Part shown: positions 35,771 to 45,729 of the stretch, in pieces
Position numbering within the stretch: position 1 is the stretch's first letter
How the letters are laid out: the number at the start of each line of letters is the position of its first letter
Assembly (NCBI RefSeq): GCF_041075285.1
Contig: NZ_CP163512.1
Location: 1,488,001 to 1,552,000 of the forward strand
Direction: 5' to 3'
Length of the DNA stretch: 64,000 nt
From: Providencia rettgeri
GTDB taxonomy: Bacteria > Pseudomonadota > Gammaproteobacteria > Enterobacterales > Enterobacteriaceae
Translations under genes and position numbers: made by a program
The notes under the pieces: generated by a model
The model's input: only the letters and a program-made list of their open reading frames with translations
The model's database searches: none
What the model was told of the DNA's origin: nothing

Positions 35771-38317
35771 TTATTTCGCCTCCGACGTGTGTATAAACCA
35801 ACTCTGTAGCCCAAGCTCAGCAAGTTGCTTCTGCAAGCGTTGTTCTAATTGCAAGGCTTGTAGCATGTGTTTCTCGTTAAATTCACTTTGCTGTAGCGTC
35901 AGAGCATGTGCGTCAATTGATAACTTTTGCGCCACATGCTGTGCCGTTTGCGCATTTTGTTTTGGTGTCAGTTGGCTAAATGCAAAACGCAAATCGGGCA
36001 GCACTTGAATAAACCGACTTTCATCCCACTCACTGAGTAAATTATTCAGTAACTCAATTAACAGCGGAATACGTAAAACCAGTTCAGGCGCAGTTCGCAT
36101 AACACCAATAAAATACCCAATCGCAATCTCAGGATCGCTTCCTGCACTAAATGCATTTTGGACCTCATTGACTAACGTATCTTCATCCGCTTTTGCCCCC
36201 AAATACCGCAATGCATCGACTGCCCCTTTTAATAACGGTACATGCGCCAGTTTACCTTCACAGCGTGCCAATTGATGGTAAAAATCGTTAAAATAATCAT
36301 GAGATTGATTAATTTCAGGCATAAATGTAATGAGTTCACGACATGAAAGTAGCGCATTAAAATGGGTTTCTTGCTGTTGCTCATCCCCTTGAGTGAGTTG
36401 CTCAAAGCAATAAAATAGTTGCTGCAATAAAGTATCTAAACGCGCTTCTATCGCAAAATTTTCTTCGATATCAAAAAATTGCCGACCGCGCCATAAATGT
36501 ACTAGTTTATGACCGCAGGCAACTAATGATGCGAAATTTGCATCTTGCTGAATGTAGTTATCTAATAATGAAAATAACGCGGGGAGCCGTTGGTGTAAGC
36601 CAATAAGCGCCGCTTGCATCAGTAACGTTGCTGCCCCCTGGCTCGAGCGACTCCCTCCCTGCTGTTGAAGGGTTTTTTCCATCTCAAAGAGACGGTTCAA
36701 TGCTATCGCTTTAAGTTGCGTGCCTTTTTCGGATAATGCGATCAATTCGACTTCTACATTAGGCGTCCACGCATATTGCCACTCTTCAAATAACACTTCC
36801 ATTTGGTTCCCAGACAAAAAGTTAGGGCCAGAAAGGTGTTTTGCAAAGTGGATATCTAAGAACGCCAGCAAGTGTAGAAAGCGGCTACGCAGGCGATGTT
36901 GTTTATTACGATAAACATCTAACCGACTGATTTTATTTAATGTATCATCGAGTTTAAAGCGAAACCCTTTTGCCATTTGGTAGGTTTCTGCAACCAATGG
37001 CGGCGTTGTTGTTCCTTTCGGAATGTGTCCCAAACGAAAACCTGAAAAACAGATTTTGATTTCATGCCACAGCGCAATTTGGCTTTCATCCAAACTGCCT
37101 TTGATAAATGCACTTTGTAGCCCATCAAGTAAATCATAACGCCCTGTGCCTGCATGCCCGCGAAAAGCGGCCAAGCGAATACTTTGCTCCGCAGCGAGTT
37201 TTACAGATAAAAAACCGGGTGCAGCATCAAATTGCTTTTCACGTAAAATAGTCGCCACTTTTGCCAAATACGCAATGCCCAGCGCGTTTCGATAAGCTTG
37301 TGTTGGGCGCTGTTTACCGCTTTCAAGATCTTGACGCTGTTGTAATAACATCTCCCACACTTGTTGATAAAACGCAGGGGATGGCATGCCTGATGCGTAA
37401 CCGTTTAACGCATCGAGCTTATCATCACTATAACGGATCAACCATGCCTTATCGTTTTCAGCGTTTTTTTGTTGTTTAGTAAACTGTTTTTGTGCTGTCG
37501 CCGTTAACGCGAATTGCTGTGTGATCCGTTCAGACAAACCTTCAATTAACGCGAGTGTATGAAACCCGCCTGTCACAACAACAATTTTAGCGTTTGGTTG
37601 CTGCGCTTTAATAGTTTGAATATGAGCTTGCATATGGGCTTCACGCTGTGTTGACCCTTCTAATTCAAGAACCTCAGGCTCATAATCTAAACGAGCTAAC
37701 CCACACCAGATAAACGTGTCTTTAAAAAATGCTGACCAATCAGTAAGCTGCTCAAGTGTACGTAATTCAAATAGTTGCTCCCAAAGCTCATCATGGTCAC
37801 GACAACCACTCTTTTTCGCTAATTGCGCAATAAACAAACTGTGCGCTAAATAGCGCTCTTTTTGTAGGCTTTGGCTTTGTCCTTCATCATTTTCATCAAT
37901 ATGAACCTGCGCAGACCAAGGTAAATCAATAAACTGTAATTGCGCATTGTGCAGAGATCCTTGCTTCAGAGCCTGCCATTCAGGGGAATATTCACAAAAT
38001 GGAAAATAAGCCGAACGCGTGACAGCGTCACTTTCACCATTCAAAGATTCTCTTTTAACATCCGTTTGCGCCATGATGGCAACCGGTGGTTGCGTCTCTT
38101 GGTGCAACAATCCTGAAATTAACCCATTAAAACTGTCCGGCCCTTCAATTAGCACATAATCGGGCTTAATCTGCTCAATTAATGTGCGCGTACTGTAGGC
38201 ACAAGCTGGGCTATGATGACGAATAGGCGCAAAATAAATATTTTTTGATCCAAGCCGTTGCCAGCTAACCAATGCGGTTTCGAGTCGTTCGGGTAAAGAG
38301 ATAGAAGGCAAACTCAC
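35771..38317 (-). CDS. yehM: YehM-like DUF5682 protein
   Basis: 848 residues starting with GTG at 38317, which follows AGGGA by nine bases. The N-terminal part (about 25-60: IYFAPIRHHSPACAYSTR, and VLIEGPDSFNGL) is the DUF5682 hallmark, distantly related by motif to the EreA/ChaN-like hydrolase fold. His-rich and Glu motifs may form a metal or catalytic site. The remainder is helical. It lies between the MoxR and VWA genes, with 2 bases to the VWA start. Function unknown. Confidence 0.78.
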   Translation of the reverse strand: MSLPSISLPERLETALVSWQRLGSKNIYFAPIRHHSPACAYSTRTLIEQIKPDYVLIEGPDSFNGLISGLLHQETQPPVAIMAQTDVKRESLNGESDAVTRSAYFPFCEYSPEWQALKQGSLHNAQLQFIDLPWSAQVHIDENDEGQSQSLQKERYLAHSLFIAQLAKKSGCRDHDELWEQLFELRTLEQLTDWSAFFKDTFIWCGLARLDYEPEVLELEGSTQREAHMQAHIQTIKAQQPNAKIVVVTGGFHTLALIEGLSERITQQFALTATAQKQFTKQQKNAENDKAWLIRYSDDKLDALNGYASGMPSPAFYQQVWEMLLQQRQDLESGKQRPTQAYRNALGIAYLAKVATILREKQFDAAPGFLSVKLAAEQSIRLAAFRGHAGTGRYDLLDGLQSAFIKGSLDESQIALWHEIKICFSGFRLGHIPKGTTTPPLVAETYQMAKGFRFKLDDTLNKISRLDVYRNKQHRLRSRFLHLLAFLDIHFAKHLSGPNFLSGNQMEVLFEEWQYAWTPNVEVELIALSEKGTQLKAIALNRLFEMEKTLQQQGGSRSSQGAATLLMQAALIGLHQRLPALFSLLDNYIQQDANFASLVACGHKLVHLWRGRQFFDIEENFAIEARLDTLLQQLFYCFEQLTQGDEQQQETHFNALLSCRELITFMPEINQSHDYFNDFYHQLARCEGKLAHVPLLKGAVDALRYLGAKADEDTLVNEVQNAFSAGSDPEIAIGYFIGVMRTAPELVLRIPLLIELLNNLLSEWDESRFIQVLPDLRFAFSQLTPKQNAQTAQHVAQKLSIDAHALTLQQSEFNEKHMLQALQLEQRLQKQLAELGLQSWFIHTSEAK

Positions 38318-38386
38318 CGTGATATTCCCTAGTTGATAAAAATAGGCGAAGCCAGCGGCCCCGCCATGTATGACACGTCAGTAAGC

Positions 38387-39496
38387 TTATTGCCAAAATT
38401 GGCGGGAAGCTTCAAAAAACGCTTTCCACTCTGGACTGTGTTTGGCTCTCTCTCGAGCGATATTATCAATGTAATAACGCATACGCTTGATATCATCTGC
38501 ATTATCTTTGAGAACAACGCCGATTAACTGACGAGCGACAGCACCAGCGCTTAAGATCCCCTCACCCAAATAATGAGCTTCTAGTGCACATGCATAGGCG
38601 ATATTCACGGCTTCCGCTGTCGACATTACCGCATCTGGGGTTTTGATATTCCCACCGTCTTTAGTATTGCCTGAGCGTAATTCTTGGAATGTGGTCACTA
38701 ATAATTCAATGACATTTGCAGGCACCGTCACCAAACCGTTCAGTTCACCTAATTCGCTTGTCAGTTGTTTGTTAATCAACTCAATTTCAAATGCAGGATC
38801 TTGGATTGGCCTAACCGTCTCAAAATTAAAACGGCGCTTTAATGCTGACGACATTTCATGCACACCACGATCGCGTAAGTTGGCTGTACCAATCAAGTTA
38901 AAGCCTTGTTTGGCACATACGCGTGCATTATCTTTCATTTCAGGGATCATCATCTGTTTTTCAGACATTAAACTGACTAATACATCCTGTATTTCAGGTG
39001 GACAGCGAGTGATCTCTTCAAAACGAACGATTTTGCCTTCCATCATACCTTGGTAAAGTGGTGAACTGACTAACGCTTTTTCTGTTGGCCCTTCGGCTAA
39101 TAACAGCGCATAATTCCATGAGTATTTAATATGATCTTCTGTTGTCCCTGCGGTTCCCTGAATAGTTAAGCCGGAATCACCACTAATGGCTGCGGCTAAT
39201 AACTCGGATAGCATGGATTTTGCTGTTCCTGGCTCACCAACGAGCATTAATCCTTGCTTACCTAATAATGTCACGATGGCACGATCAACTAACGCGTCAT
39301 CGCCAAAAAATTTCGGTGTAATAGCCAGCGCGTCATCACCTAAAATAAACTGCCTAACCGCACGTGGGGAGCGCAGCCAACCTTGAGGTTTTGGGTTATG
39401 GCTATCCGCCTGTGTGAGTCTTTCCAACTCATCGGCAAAGCGAACTTCTGCGCTTTCGCGCAGAATATGTCCCTTCATTGTTTCTTTCTTATTCAT
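38387..39496 (-). CDS. yehL: YehL-like MoxR AAA+ ATPase
   Basis: 369 residues. AAA+ P-loop GEPGTAKS (87-94), Walker B-like KIVRFEEITRCPPEIQD, sensor 1 region FNLIGTANLRDRG and arginine-finger region SSALKRRFNF. MoxR ATPases act as chaperones that insert metals or remodel partners with VWA domains. Within this operon the partner is likely the VWA protein (YehP). The start at 39496 has AGGA eight bases upstream. The gap to yehM (69 bases) is the largest in the operon. Confidence 0.88.
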   Translation of the reverse strand: MNKKETMKGHILRESAEVRFADELERLTQADSHNPKPQGWLRSPRAVRQFILGDDALAITPKFFGDDALVDRAIVTLLGKQGLMLVGEPGTAKSMLSELLAAAISGDSGLTIQGTAGTTEDHIKYSWNYALLLAEGPTEKALVSSPLYQGMMEGKIVRFEEITRCPPEIQDVLVSLMSEKQMMIPEMKDNARVCAKQGFNLIGTANLRDRGVHEMSSALKRRFNFETVRPIQDPAFEIELINKQLTSELGELNGLVTVPANVIELLVTTFQELRSGNTKDGGNIKTPDAVMSTAEAVNIAYACALEAHYLGEGILSAGAVARQLIGVVLKDNADDIKRMRYYIDNIARERAKHSPEWKAFFEASRQFWQ

Positions 39497-39519
39497 TGCA
39501 TTATCCTATTGAACCCTGA

Positions 39520-42500
39520 TCACCAAGGTGTTTTCTTTTCCCACTCAGGGTCAAATCCGGCACATGCATCAGCCACTTTTAAGTAGTCTGCATAGCTTTC
39601 GGCTAACAAAATCGGCGGAATGTCCTTTAGCGCAACATAACTGCGATCCCATGAGCTTTGTTGTCCACTTTCAAAACTTAAGGAGTACAAAACAGCAGGG
39701 ATATTTTCTTCCGGTACATAACTGCCGCTAAACTCAATGTAGACATTAAAACCGAGGCTTGCGTAGTGCTTGGAGTAATGCATAAAGCTACCACCATCTT
39801 CCGCTTGACCACGTTGATAACCCATTTTAGTGAGTACGCCACGTAACGTATAAGTGTCTGTCAGCCAACCTTTGCGATCTTCAATTTCGGTTAGCTCAGG
39901 ATCGAATTGCGGGATTTTGTGTTCCATTTGAGAGAACAAAAACTTCATTTTGTAATCTTTGAAATGCGTAATCCACGCTTTTCGTTCCTCTTCCGAGAGC
40001 AACGCGGCATGGGCTAATTTAATGGAGGAGCCTGCGGTCAACTCGATTTCATCATCTTCAAGGTTAAGCAAACTACCATCATCTGAAGGACGAAATACAT
40101 TCACAACGCGACCATTATCGATTTCCATCCATACGAGTCGTTCAATTAACCCGCGCATAATAGGATGAGCTTGGATATATTCTTGCCAGTCTTGTGTGGC
40201 CCACAAACGTTCCGCACACATCGCTTCATACAAACGTGCAGTTTGCAATTCAATGACTTGCTTAAGTTCTTTTTTACTCGAACTCAGTAATTTCTTCGAT
40301 TCTTTAATCAACTCTTCATTGTCAGTTTTACGCGCAGCTGGTAACGCTTTGATTTCTTTGCCTTCCGGGTTGAACAATACCAGTTTTAGCTGTGCATCCA
40401 GTTTTGCAGTGAAAGTACGATCGCCATACTCAAGGGCAAGCACGCCCGTTTCATCCATACCTGCGGTAGGGATCGTTCTGTCAGCGAGTTCATCCGCACT
40501 CCAGCCATTACGTTCAGCGATCTGTGCCACTAAATAACGGGCTTTTTCTTGCACAGAAGCCGTCCGGTAACGGCGTGATAATGAAAGCAATAACTGAATA
40601 ATTAGCGGATCATTACTGGTTGCGACTGCATCGATCATCGCTTCAATTTGCGCACGACGTTGGTAATGATCACGCATATAATTGCGTAATGCAGTTACCG
40701 CAATATGCCCTTCAATACCGCAAATAAGTGCCAACATGCCTTTATCGCTAATCGCAGAGCCTAAATAGCGACGAAGTACCTCATTTTTAATTTCATTAAC
40801 ACACTGCTCAAGGGTGTAGTTTTCATACTGACTGTAATATTCAGGCCAGCGTTTAACCCACTCTTTATAATTACTTAAACGCTGTGGCGCATCACGCTCT
40901 GCTTCTGCCATCGCCGTTTCTAACGATGGACCTGCGGTATCTTGGGCAATAAAGCTGTTTAAAATAAAACTGCCGAGTTTACGCTGGCTATCCACTGACA
41001 ACAGGCTAATATAACGCTGTAATAAGCCATTTCCTGCTGGCATTTTTAATTTTACGGCTAAAATAACCCACCAGCGGATAATGTCTTCCTCTACTGGCTT
41101 GTTATTCTGCCAAGTTAATGCAGGTAACGTGTCTAAATTAAACCAAGACATACTCGCTGGTGCTTTAGCGTTAAGCCCTTTTTGTGCTTCTGCTAATAAG
41201 ACTTTTGGTGATAAGTAGCTAGAAATATCTTCACCAAATTGCTCTAGCGCTGTTAATAATGCAGCGCGCACAATTTCACGCTTTTCTTTTTTCAATAACG
41301 CATACAGTGGTTTTACGGAATCAGGGTGTTTTAAGCGAGCCAGCCACTCAATGGCGGTAACACGAATTTCCTGTTTACCCGAATCTAAACCTTCCGCCGC
41401 ATTAATATGAATATTCGGTAATGTTTCGAGCAGTTTTTGTGCACTGACGCGATGAGTTTTATTTTCCCCTAACGCTAATTCCATAATTCGTGGAATAAAG
41501 CGTGCTGGGATGCTAGGTAACATTGCTAGAACTTCAATCGCATTTGATGCATCGTATTCTTGGTAATAACGTTGGTTCGCTTGCTGTGGAATTAACCCTA
41601 ACGCTTCAGCAATAAAATCAGGGTATTGCGTAAAGAATGGCCACACTTGCTGCGGCTGATTAAACAGTGTTAAACCATTATTGTATGGGCGCAAACATAA
41701 GTCAGCAATGAGGCGATCAGCCTGTAAATAATGACAACGGGTTAAAACTTGCTCTAACTGGCGTAGTTCAATTTGAGTAAGAATGCGCGCTGGCACTTCC
41801 CGAGTCAGATAATAATGGGAAAAATGATCCATCCCCGTACGATTATGGCTCATCAGACGCAATGCATGAAATAACGTAAATTCCGGTAGATTAATAATGC
41901 GTTCTTTAAATTTTACCACACTGTATTCGTGGTCAGTGATCTCCCCTTTACCTGAATTTAGCTTATCAATGATGTTTGCACAGGTAGCAGCATTCAGTTT
42001 TTGAAATTCTTTATAATGGCGCTGAGCCCAGTTATAAGTGTGTTTTTGTTTTTTATTCTCTTCAATTTCATTTTCTGCATTTTCTTTGGCTTTTTGCAGC
42101 ATCTCATTGAAGTTGCCTATTAAAATATCTTTTGCACTTTCCGGTAATGGGTTATCTTCCAATTCAATTAACGGCGGCAATTGGGTTTCTTTAATTTCAC
42201 TGGCTGTATCCATCACTGAGAAGCGTGAAATCGCACTTTCGATGCTTTTTAAAACTGTTTTATTGGTTTCAGTTTGTAATGCCGCTTCTAGGACTTCTCT
42301 ATCTTTACCGACGCGAGCAATTAAATCAGCGGCTTGTGTACGTTGTTTTGGTGTTCCCTCTGTAAGTACTTTGGACAAATATAATTTAACTGACTCATCA
42401 GGTAAAATGGATAACGTGGGCTCCGCGGCACTACGGACGGTTTTTAATGAGCTTGTTGCAAATGACACCAAACAATCCGCAAATACAGAATACAATGTTT

Positions 42501-43254
42501 GGTCTTTTTTCAAGATATTGATTAACTGTACCTGCCCTGCGGCTGATAAATTAGTCACCAATGTCTGCTTAATAAAATCTTGCTGAGCGATTAAATATTC
42601 TTTAAAACCAGGCAGGACAAACAGACGACTTAAATTCTCATAGTGATAGTCAGACAGATGTTGCCTATCGAAAATGACATATAAAACTGTGTTGGCGGGT
42701 TTATCGGTTTCTTTGCCAATAATTTCAGCCAGCAATTCCATATTCCAATGCTTACGATGGTCTAGTTTTGTATCTCTAGCGTTATCAAAGGTTTTGGAGA
42801 ATACATCACCAATTAAGTAACTCACCCATGACGGCAATTCGGGGGTGAGTACTTTAATATTAATATCTTGGCACGCGGCGGCTAACACTTTAGCAAAACG
42901 CGCAATTTGTTCTGGGCTGACGCCATCGCCGACTTTAGAATACAATTTATGGCGGGCATTGCAGCCTTGGCGGATCACTTTATTATATTGACCTGTATTG
43001 AAGTTATTACCGCCCCACCACCAATCTATGGTTCCAGGTTTGTCTAATAAAATGGCCGCTTTTTCACTGTCCAATTGACTTAATTTCACCAATACTTCAG
43101 GCGACTTTCCTTCCAATACATACTCAATCACAGCTTTTGGAACAGAGTCGTCTAGTGCTGATAACGGTAAAATCGCTTCTTGAATATATTGTTCTACCAC
43201 TTTTGTGCTTTTTTTCCCAAAAATAGAAAGTATATCAAACGTGAACTTTGCCAT
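39520..43254 (-). CDS. yehI: YehI/MolR-like giant DUF4132 protein
   Basis: 1244 residues, first in the operon. The C-terminal 180-200 residues form the DUF4132 domain (from about YEAMCAERLW to DPEWEKKTPW). The long middle region has HEAT-like helical repeats (for example SVKPLYALLKKEKREIVRAALLTAL, quoted in parts: PLYALLKKEKREIV) suited for large protein contacts. In E. coli a homologue was named MolR, but its role remains unclear. Ribosome site GGGA seven bases upstream. Gap of 23 bases to yehL. Confidence 0.82.
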   Translation of the reverse strand: MAKFTFDILSIFGKKSTKVVEQYIQEAILPLSALDDSVPKAVIEYVLEGKSPEVLVKLSQLDSEKAAILLDKPGTIDWWWGGNNFNTGQYNKVIRQGCNARHKLYSKVGDGVSPEQIARFAKVLAAACQDINIKVLTPELPSWVSYLIGDVFSKTFDNARDTKLDHRKHWNMELLAEIIGKETDKPANTVLYVIFDRQHLSDYHYENLSRLFVLPGFKEYLIAQQDFIKQTLVTNLSAAGQVQLINILKKDQTLYSVFADCLVSFATSSLKTVRSAAEPTLSILPDESVKLYLSKVLTEGTPKQRTQAADLIARVGKDREVLEAALQTETNKTVLKSIESAISRFSVMDTASEIKETQLPPLIELEDNPLPESAKDILIGNFNEMLQKAKENAENEIEENKKQKHTYNWAQRHYKEFQKLNAATCANIIDKLNSGKGEITDHEYSVVKFKERIINLPEFTLFHALRLMSHNRTGMDHFSHYYLTREVPARILTQIELRQLEQVLTRCHYLQADRLIADLCLRPYNNGLTLFNQPQQVWPFFTQYPDFIAEALGLIPQQANQRYYQEYDASNAIEVLAMLPSIPARFIPRIMELALGENKTHRVSAQKLLETLPNIHINAAEGLDSGKQEIRVTAIEWLARLKHPDSVKPLYALLKKEKREIVRAALLTALEQFGEDISSYLSPKVLLAEAQKGLNAKAPASMSWFNLDTLPALTWQNNKPVEEDIIRWWVILAVKLKMPAGNGLLQRYISLLSVDSQRKLGSFILNSFIAQDTAGPSLETAMAEAERDAPQRLSNYKEWVKRWPEYYSQYENYTLEQCVNEIKNEVLRRYLGSAISDKGMLALICGIEGHIAVTALRNYMRDHYQRRAQIEAMIDAVATSNDPLIIQLLLSLSRRYRTASVQEKARYLVAQIAERNGWSADELADRTIPTAGMDETGVLALEYGDRTFTAKLDAQLKLVLFNPEGKEIKALPAARKTDNEELIKESKKLLSSSKKELKQVIELQTARLYEAMCAERLWATQDWQEYIQAHPIMRGLIERLVWMEIDNGRVVNVFRPSDDGSLLNLEDDEIELTAGSSIKLAHAALLSEEERKAWITHFKDYKMKFLFSQMEHKIPQFDPELTEIEDRKGWLTDTYTLRGVLTKMGYQRGQAEDGGSFMHYSKHYASLGFNVYIEFSGSYVPEENIPAVLYSLSFESGQQSSWDRSYVALKDIPPILLAESYADYLKVADACAGFDPEWEKKTPW

Positions 43255-43632
43255 GTCATATCCCTAAAAGTTTTTATATAACAACTTCTTACCATTTAAT
43301 TTTTATCGTCACAATTTGATTATTCTTAATCACTTTTATTTAAGATAACTTATCCTAAACGCAAATAACTTTTAATTTTACTTTTAAGTGATTTGATGAA
43401 TGTTTTCACCTGTAAATCGGGTTTGGCTAAATAAATCTTTGGAAAATAACGCAATAAAAATAATTAATTCACAACACAATCTATTTTTACACAAATTATC
43501 CATTACAAAGCTTGTATTAACTTGCCCCCAATAAGCACGCCACTGTTTTTCTTCAAAATCGATTGACTATACATATAGTATAATATTAGACTAAAAATCT
43601 AATTGCTAGATTTTGCGAATATTGAGGTTGTT
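43255..43632. promoter_or_regulatory. Divergent promoter region with palindrome before ridA
   Basis: No gene in about 380 AT-rich bases between the yeh operon and ridA. ACTATACATATAGT (43566-43579) is a 14-base near-palindrome overlapping a -10-like TATAAT (43579-43584). This suits an operator for a regulator, perhaps the YheO-type protein encoded in the same operon. The yehI promoter must be in the left part but I cannot pick it out. Confidence 0.45.
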
Positions 43633-44022
43633 ATGAGCCAAGTAATTCAATACATCAATGCCCCGACGCTTATTCCACCACGAGGTCATTACTCCCATTG
43701 TGTTAACAGTAATGGGTTTGTGTTTATTTCGGGTCAATTACCCATCGACTCCACAGGACAGGCGAAAACTAAAGATCCATTTAAAACACAGACCGAATTA
43801 GTTTTGCAAAATATCGATGCTTGCTTATCCGCCGCTAATATTACCAAAGCGAATTTAGTGCAAGTACGCGTTTATATTGCGGATATGAATGATTGGCAGG
43901 AATTTAATCAAATTTATGCAGCATGGATTGGTGATTTTCGACCTGCACGCGCTGTTGCTGGTGTAGCAGAACTCCATTTTAACGCAGCGCTCGAAATTGA
44001 AGCGACCGCTGTTCTAGGCTAA
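43633..44022 (+). CDS. RidA-family enamine/imine deaminase
   Basis: 129 residues from ATG 43633 (GAGG six bases upstream). RidA fold with SNGFVFISGQLPID, VQVRVYIADMNDW and the catalytic-region arginine in RPARAVAGVAELHFNAALEIE. RidA proteins hydrolyse reactive 2-aminoacrylate and related enamines released by PLP dehydratases. It is directly upstream of such a dehydratase, so a substrate-specific partnership is likely. Not necessarily the housekeeping RidA. Confidence 0.9.
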   Translation: MSQVIQYINAPTLIPPRGHYSHCVNSNGFVFISGQLPIDSTGQAKTKDPFKTQTELVLQNIDACLSAANITKANLVQVRVYIADMNDWQEFNQIYAAWIGDFRPARAVAGVAELHFNAALEIEATAVLG

Positions 44023-44049
44023 TGCAATCTATTTCTAAGAGGTATGATC

Positions 44050-45018
44050 ATGACTGGTTTAACGTTGCCAACTTACCATGATGTTGAAGCCGCAGCTAAA
44101 CGTATTACTGGCTTTGCACATAAAACGCCCGTTCACACATCAACGACAGCGGACAAAGAATTTGGCGGTAAGCTCTTTTTCAAATGTGAAAACTTTCAAC
44201 GTATGGGAGCGTTTAAGTTCCGTGGGGCACTCAACGCTCTCGCTCAATTTACCCCTGAACAGAAAAAAGCTGGTGTCATCGCCTTTTCATCCGGTAATCA
44301 CGCTCAAGGCATTGCACTTGCCGCGCAATTACTCAATATACCTGCAACAATTTTAATGCCAAATGATGCACCCGCCGTTAAAGTGGCGGCAACAAAAGGT
44401 TATGGTGCCAATGTGGTGCACTTCGATAGATATTCACAAGACCGAGAAGCATTGTGCCAACAGCTTGCAAAGCAGCAAGGTTTAACCATCATTCCCCCTT
44501 ATGATCATCCTCATATTATTGCTGGGCAAGGTACCTGCGCCATGGAGTTGTTTCAAGAAGTGGGTGAATTAGATGCCTTATTTGTCTGCTTGGGCGGCGG
44601 TGGCTTACTCTCTGGCTGTGCCCTTGCCGCGCGTCACCTTTCCCCTAACTGTAAAGTTTACGGCGTAGAGCCGTTAGCGGGTAACGATGCTCAGCAGTCT
44701 TTCCGACAAGGTAAAATTGTCCATATCGATACACCGAAAACCATTGCTGATGGTGCTCAAACGCAACACTTAGGACAATATACCTTTGAGATTATCAAAA
44801 ATAATGTTGATGATATTTTTACCGTTACCGATGAGCAACTGATCGACCGAATGAAATTCTATGCCGAACGCATGAAAATGGTTGTCGAACCAACTGGCTG
44901 CCTCTCTTTTGCCGCCGCGTTAGCGCAAAAACAACAATTCCAAGGTAAACGCGTGGGTATTATCGTCAGTGGTGGGAATGTTGATATCAATCGCTTTGCT
45001 GAATTAGTTTTGCAATGA
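44050..45018 (+). CDS. Threonine/serine dehydratase-like PLP enzyme
   Basis: 322 residues from ATG 44050; AAGAGG lies seven bases before it, making it better than the ATG at 44044. PLP lysine in RMGAFKFRGALN (Lys56), phosphate loop in CLGGGGLLSG, and SSGNHAQGIALAA. The catabolic form without a regulatory domain, like TdcB or EutB. Deaminates a hydroxy-amino acid. Neighbours RidA and a YheO/DauR-like regulator suggest inducible use of serine, threonine or a D- or hydroxy-analogue. Confidence 0.85.
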   Translation: MTGLTLPTYHDVEAAAKRITGFAHKTPVHTSTTADKEFGGKLFFKCENFQRMGAFKFRGALNALAQFTPEQKKAGVIAFSSGNHAQGIALAAQLLNIPATILMPNDAPAVKVAATKGYGANVVHFDRYSQDREALCQQLAKQQGLTIIPPYDHPHIIAGQGTCAMELFQEVGELDALFVCLGGGGLLSGCALAARHLSPNCKVYGVEPLAGNDAQQSFRQGKIVHIDTPKTIADGAQTQHLGQYTFEIIKNNVDDIFTVTDEQLIDRMKFYAERMKMVVEPTGCLSFAAALAQKQQFQGKRVGIIVSGGNVDINRFAELVLQ

Positions 45019-45096
45019 CGCGCCCCCCTTCATCTATTAGCTTGATAAAAAATAGGTTAAAATTAAGGTATTAGCGCTTTTAGATGAGGGGATTTT

Positions 45097-45720
45097 ATGT
45101 CTAACCACAACGAAAACACATTACTGGCACAAATTGAAACGATTGCAAAAGGCCTCAGCGAAACGTTCGCCCCATTTTGTGAAGTTGTTGTTCATGACTT
45201 AAAAAACCCGGATCATTCAATTTTATCAATTCACAACAATTTGTCTGGTCGCCAAGTCGGAGAGCCCACGACAGAACTCGGTTTAGCCCGTATTGAATCC
45301 GCTGATTTCCCCAGTATTGTTGCCAATTACACCAATCAATTTTCTGATGGTCGTCCGGTTAAAAGCACATCCATCGGTATTAAAGATGAAAGCGGTAAAT
45401 ACGTGGCCGCTTTATGCCTAAACTTAGATATGACTTTGTTTCGTGGTATGCAAAGTATGTTGTCACAGTTTATTGAGGTGGGAAATAGCCCAATTAAAGA
45501 ACATATTGAACCTAATGGGTCTGAAGCTATTCGTCTTAGAATTGATCAGTTCGCTGCGACACTCGCCGCAACACCACGGACATTAAAAGCGGAAGAGCGG
45601 AAAACGCTTATTGAAATTTTACGTAGCGAAGGCTTACTCGACGTAAAAAAATCCATGGAAACTGTCGCTCAGCACTTAGGAGTGTCTCGTGCATCGGTCT
45701 ATCTGTACGCTAAAAAATAA
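45097..45720 (+). CDS. YheO/DauR-like PAS-HTH transcriptional regulator
   Basis: 207 residues. The YheO-like PAS domain covers about 15-130 (FAPFCEVVVHDLKNPDHSIL near 24-43); a C-terminal helix-turn-helix (SMETVAQHLGVSRASVYLY, about 187-205) binds DNA. The family includes DauR, which controls D-arginine use in Pseudomonas. It probably controls the ridA-dehydratase operon in which it is the last gene. A 78-base gap separates it from the dehydratase. Confidence 0.85.
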   Translation: MSNHNENTLLAQIETIAKGLSETFAPFCEVVVHDLKNPDHSILSIHNNLSGRQVGEPTTELGLARIESADFPSIVANYTNQFSDGRPVKSTSIGIKDESGKYVAALCLNLDMTLFRGMQSMLSQFIEVGNSPIKEHIEPNGSEAIRLRIDQFAATLAATPRTLKAEERKTLIEILRSEGLLDVKKSMETVAQHLGVSRASVYLYAKK

Positions 45721-45729
45721 AATGGCTTA

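Noticed and set aside
42038-42586. Plus-strand 182-codon frame inside the yehI-like gene
   Set aside because: Low-complexity serine/phenylalanine/leucine composition typical of an antisense frame of a coding gene.
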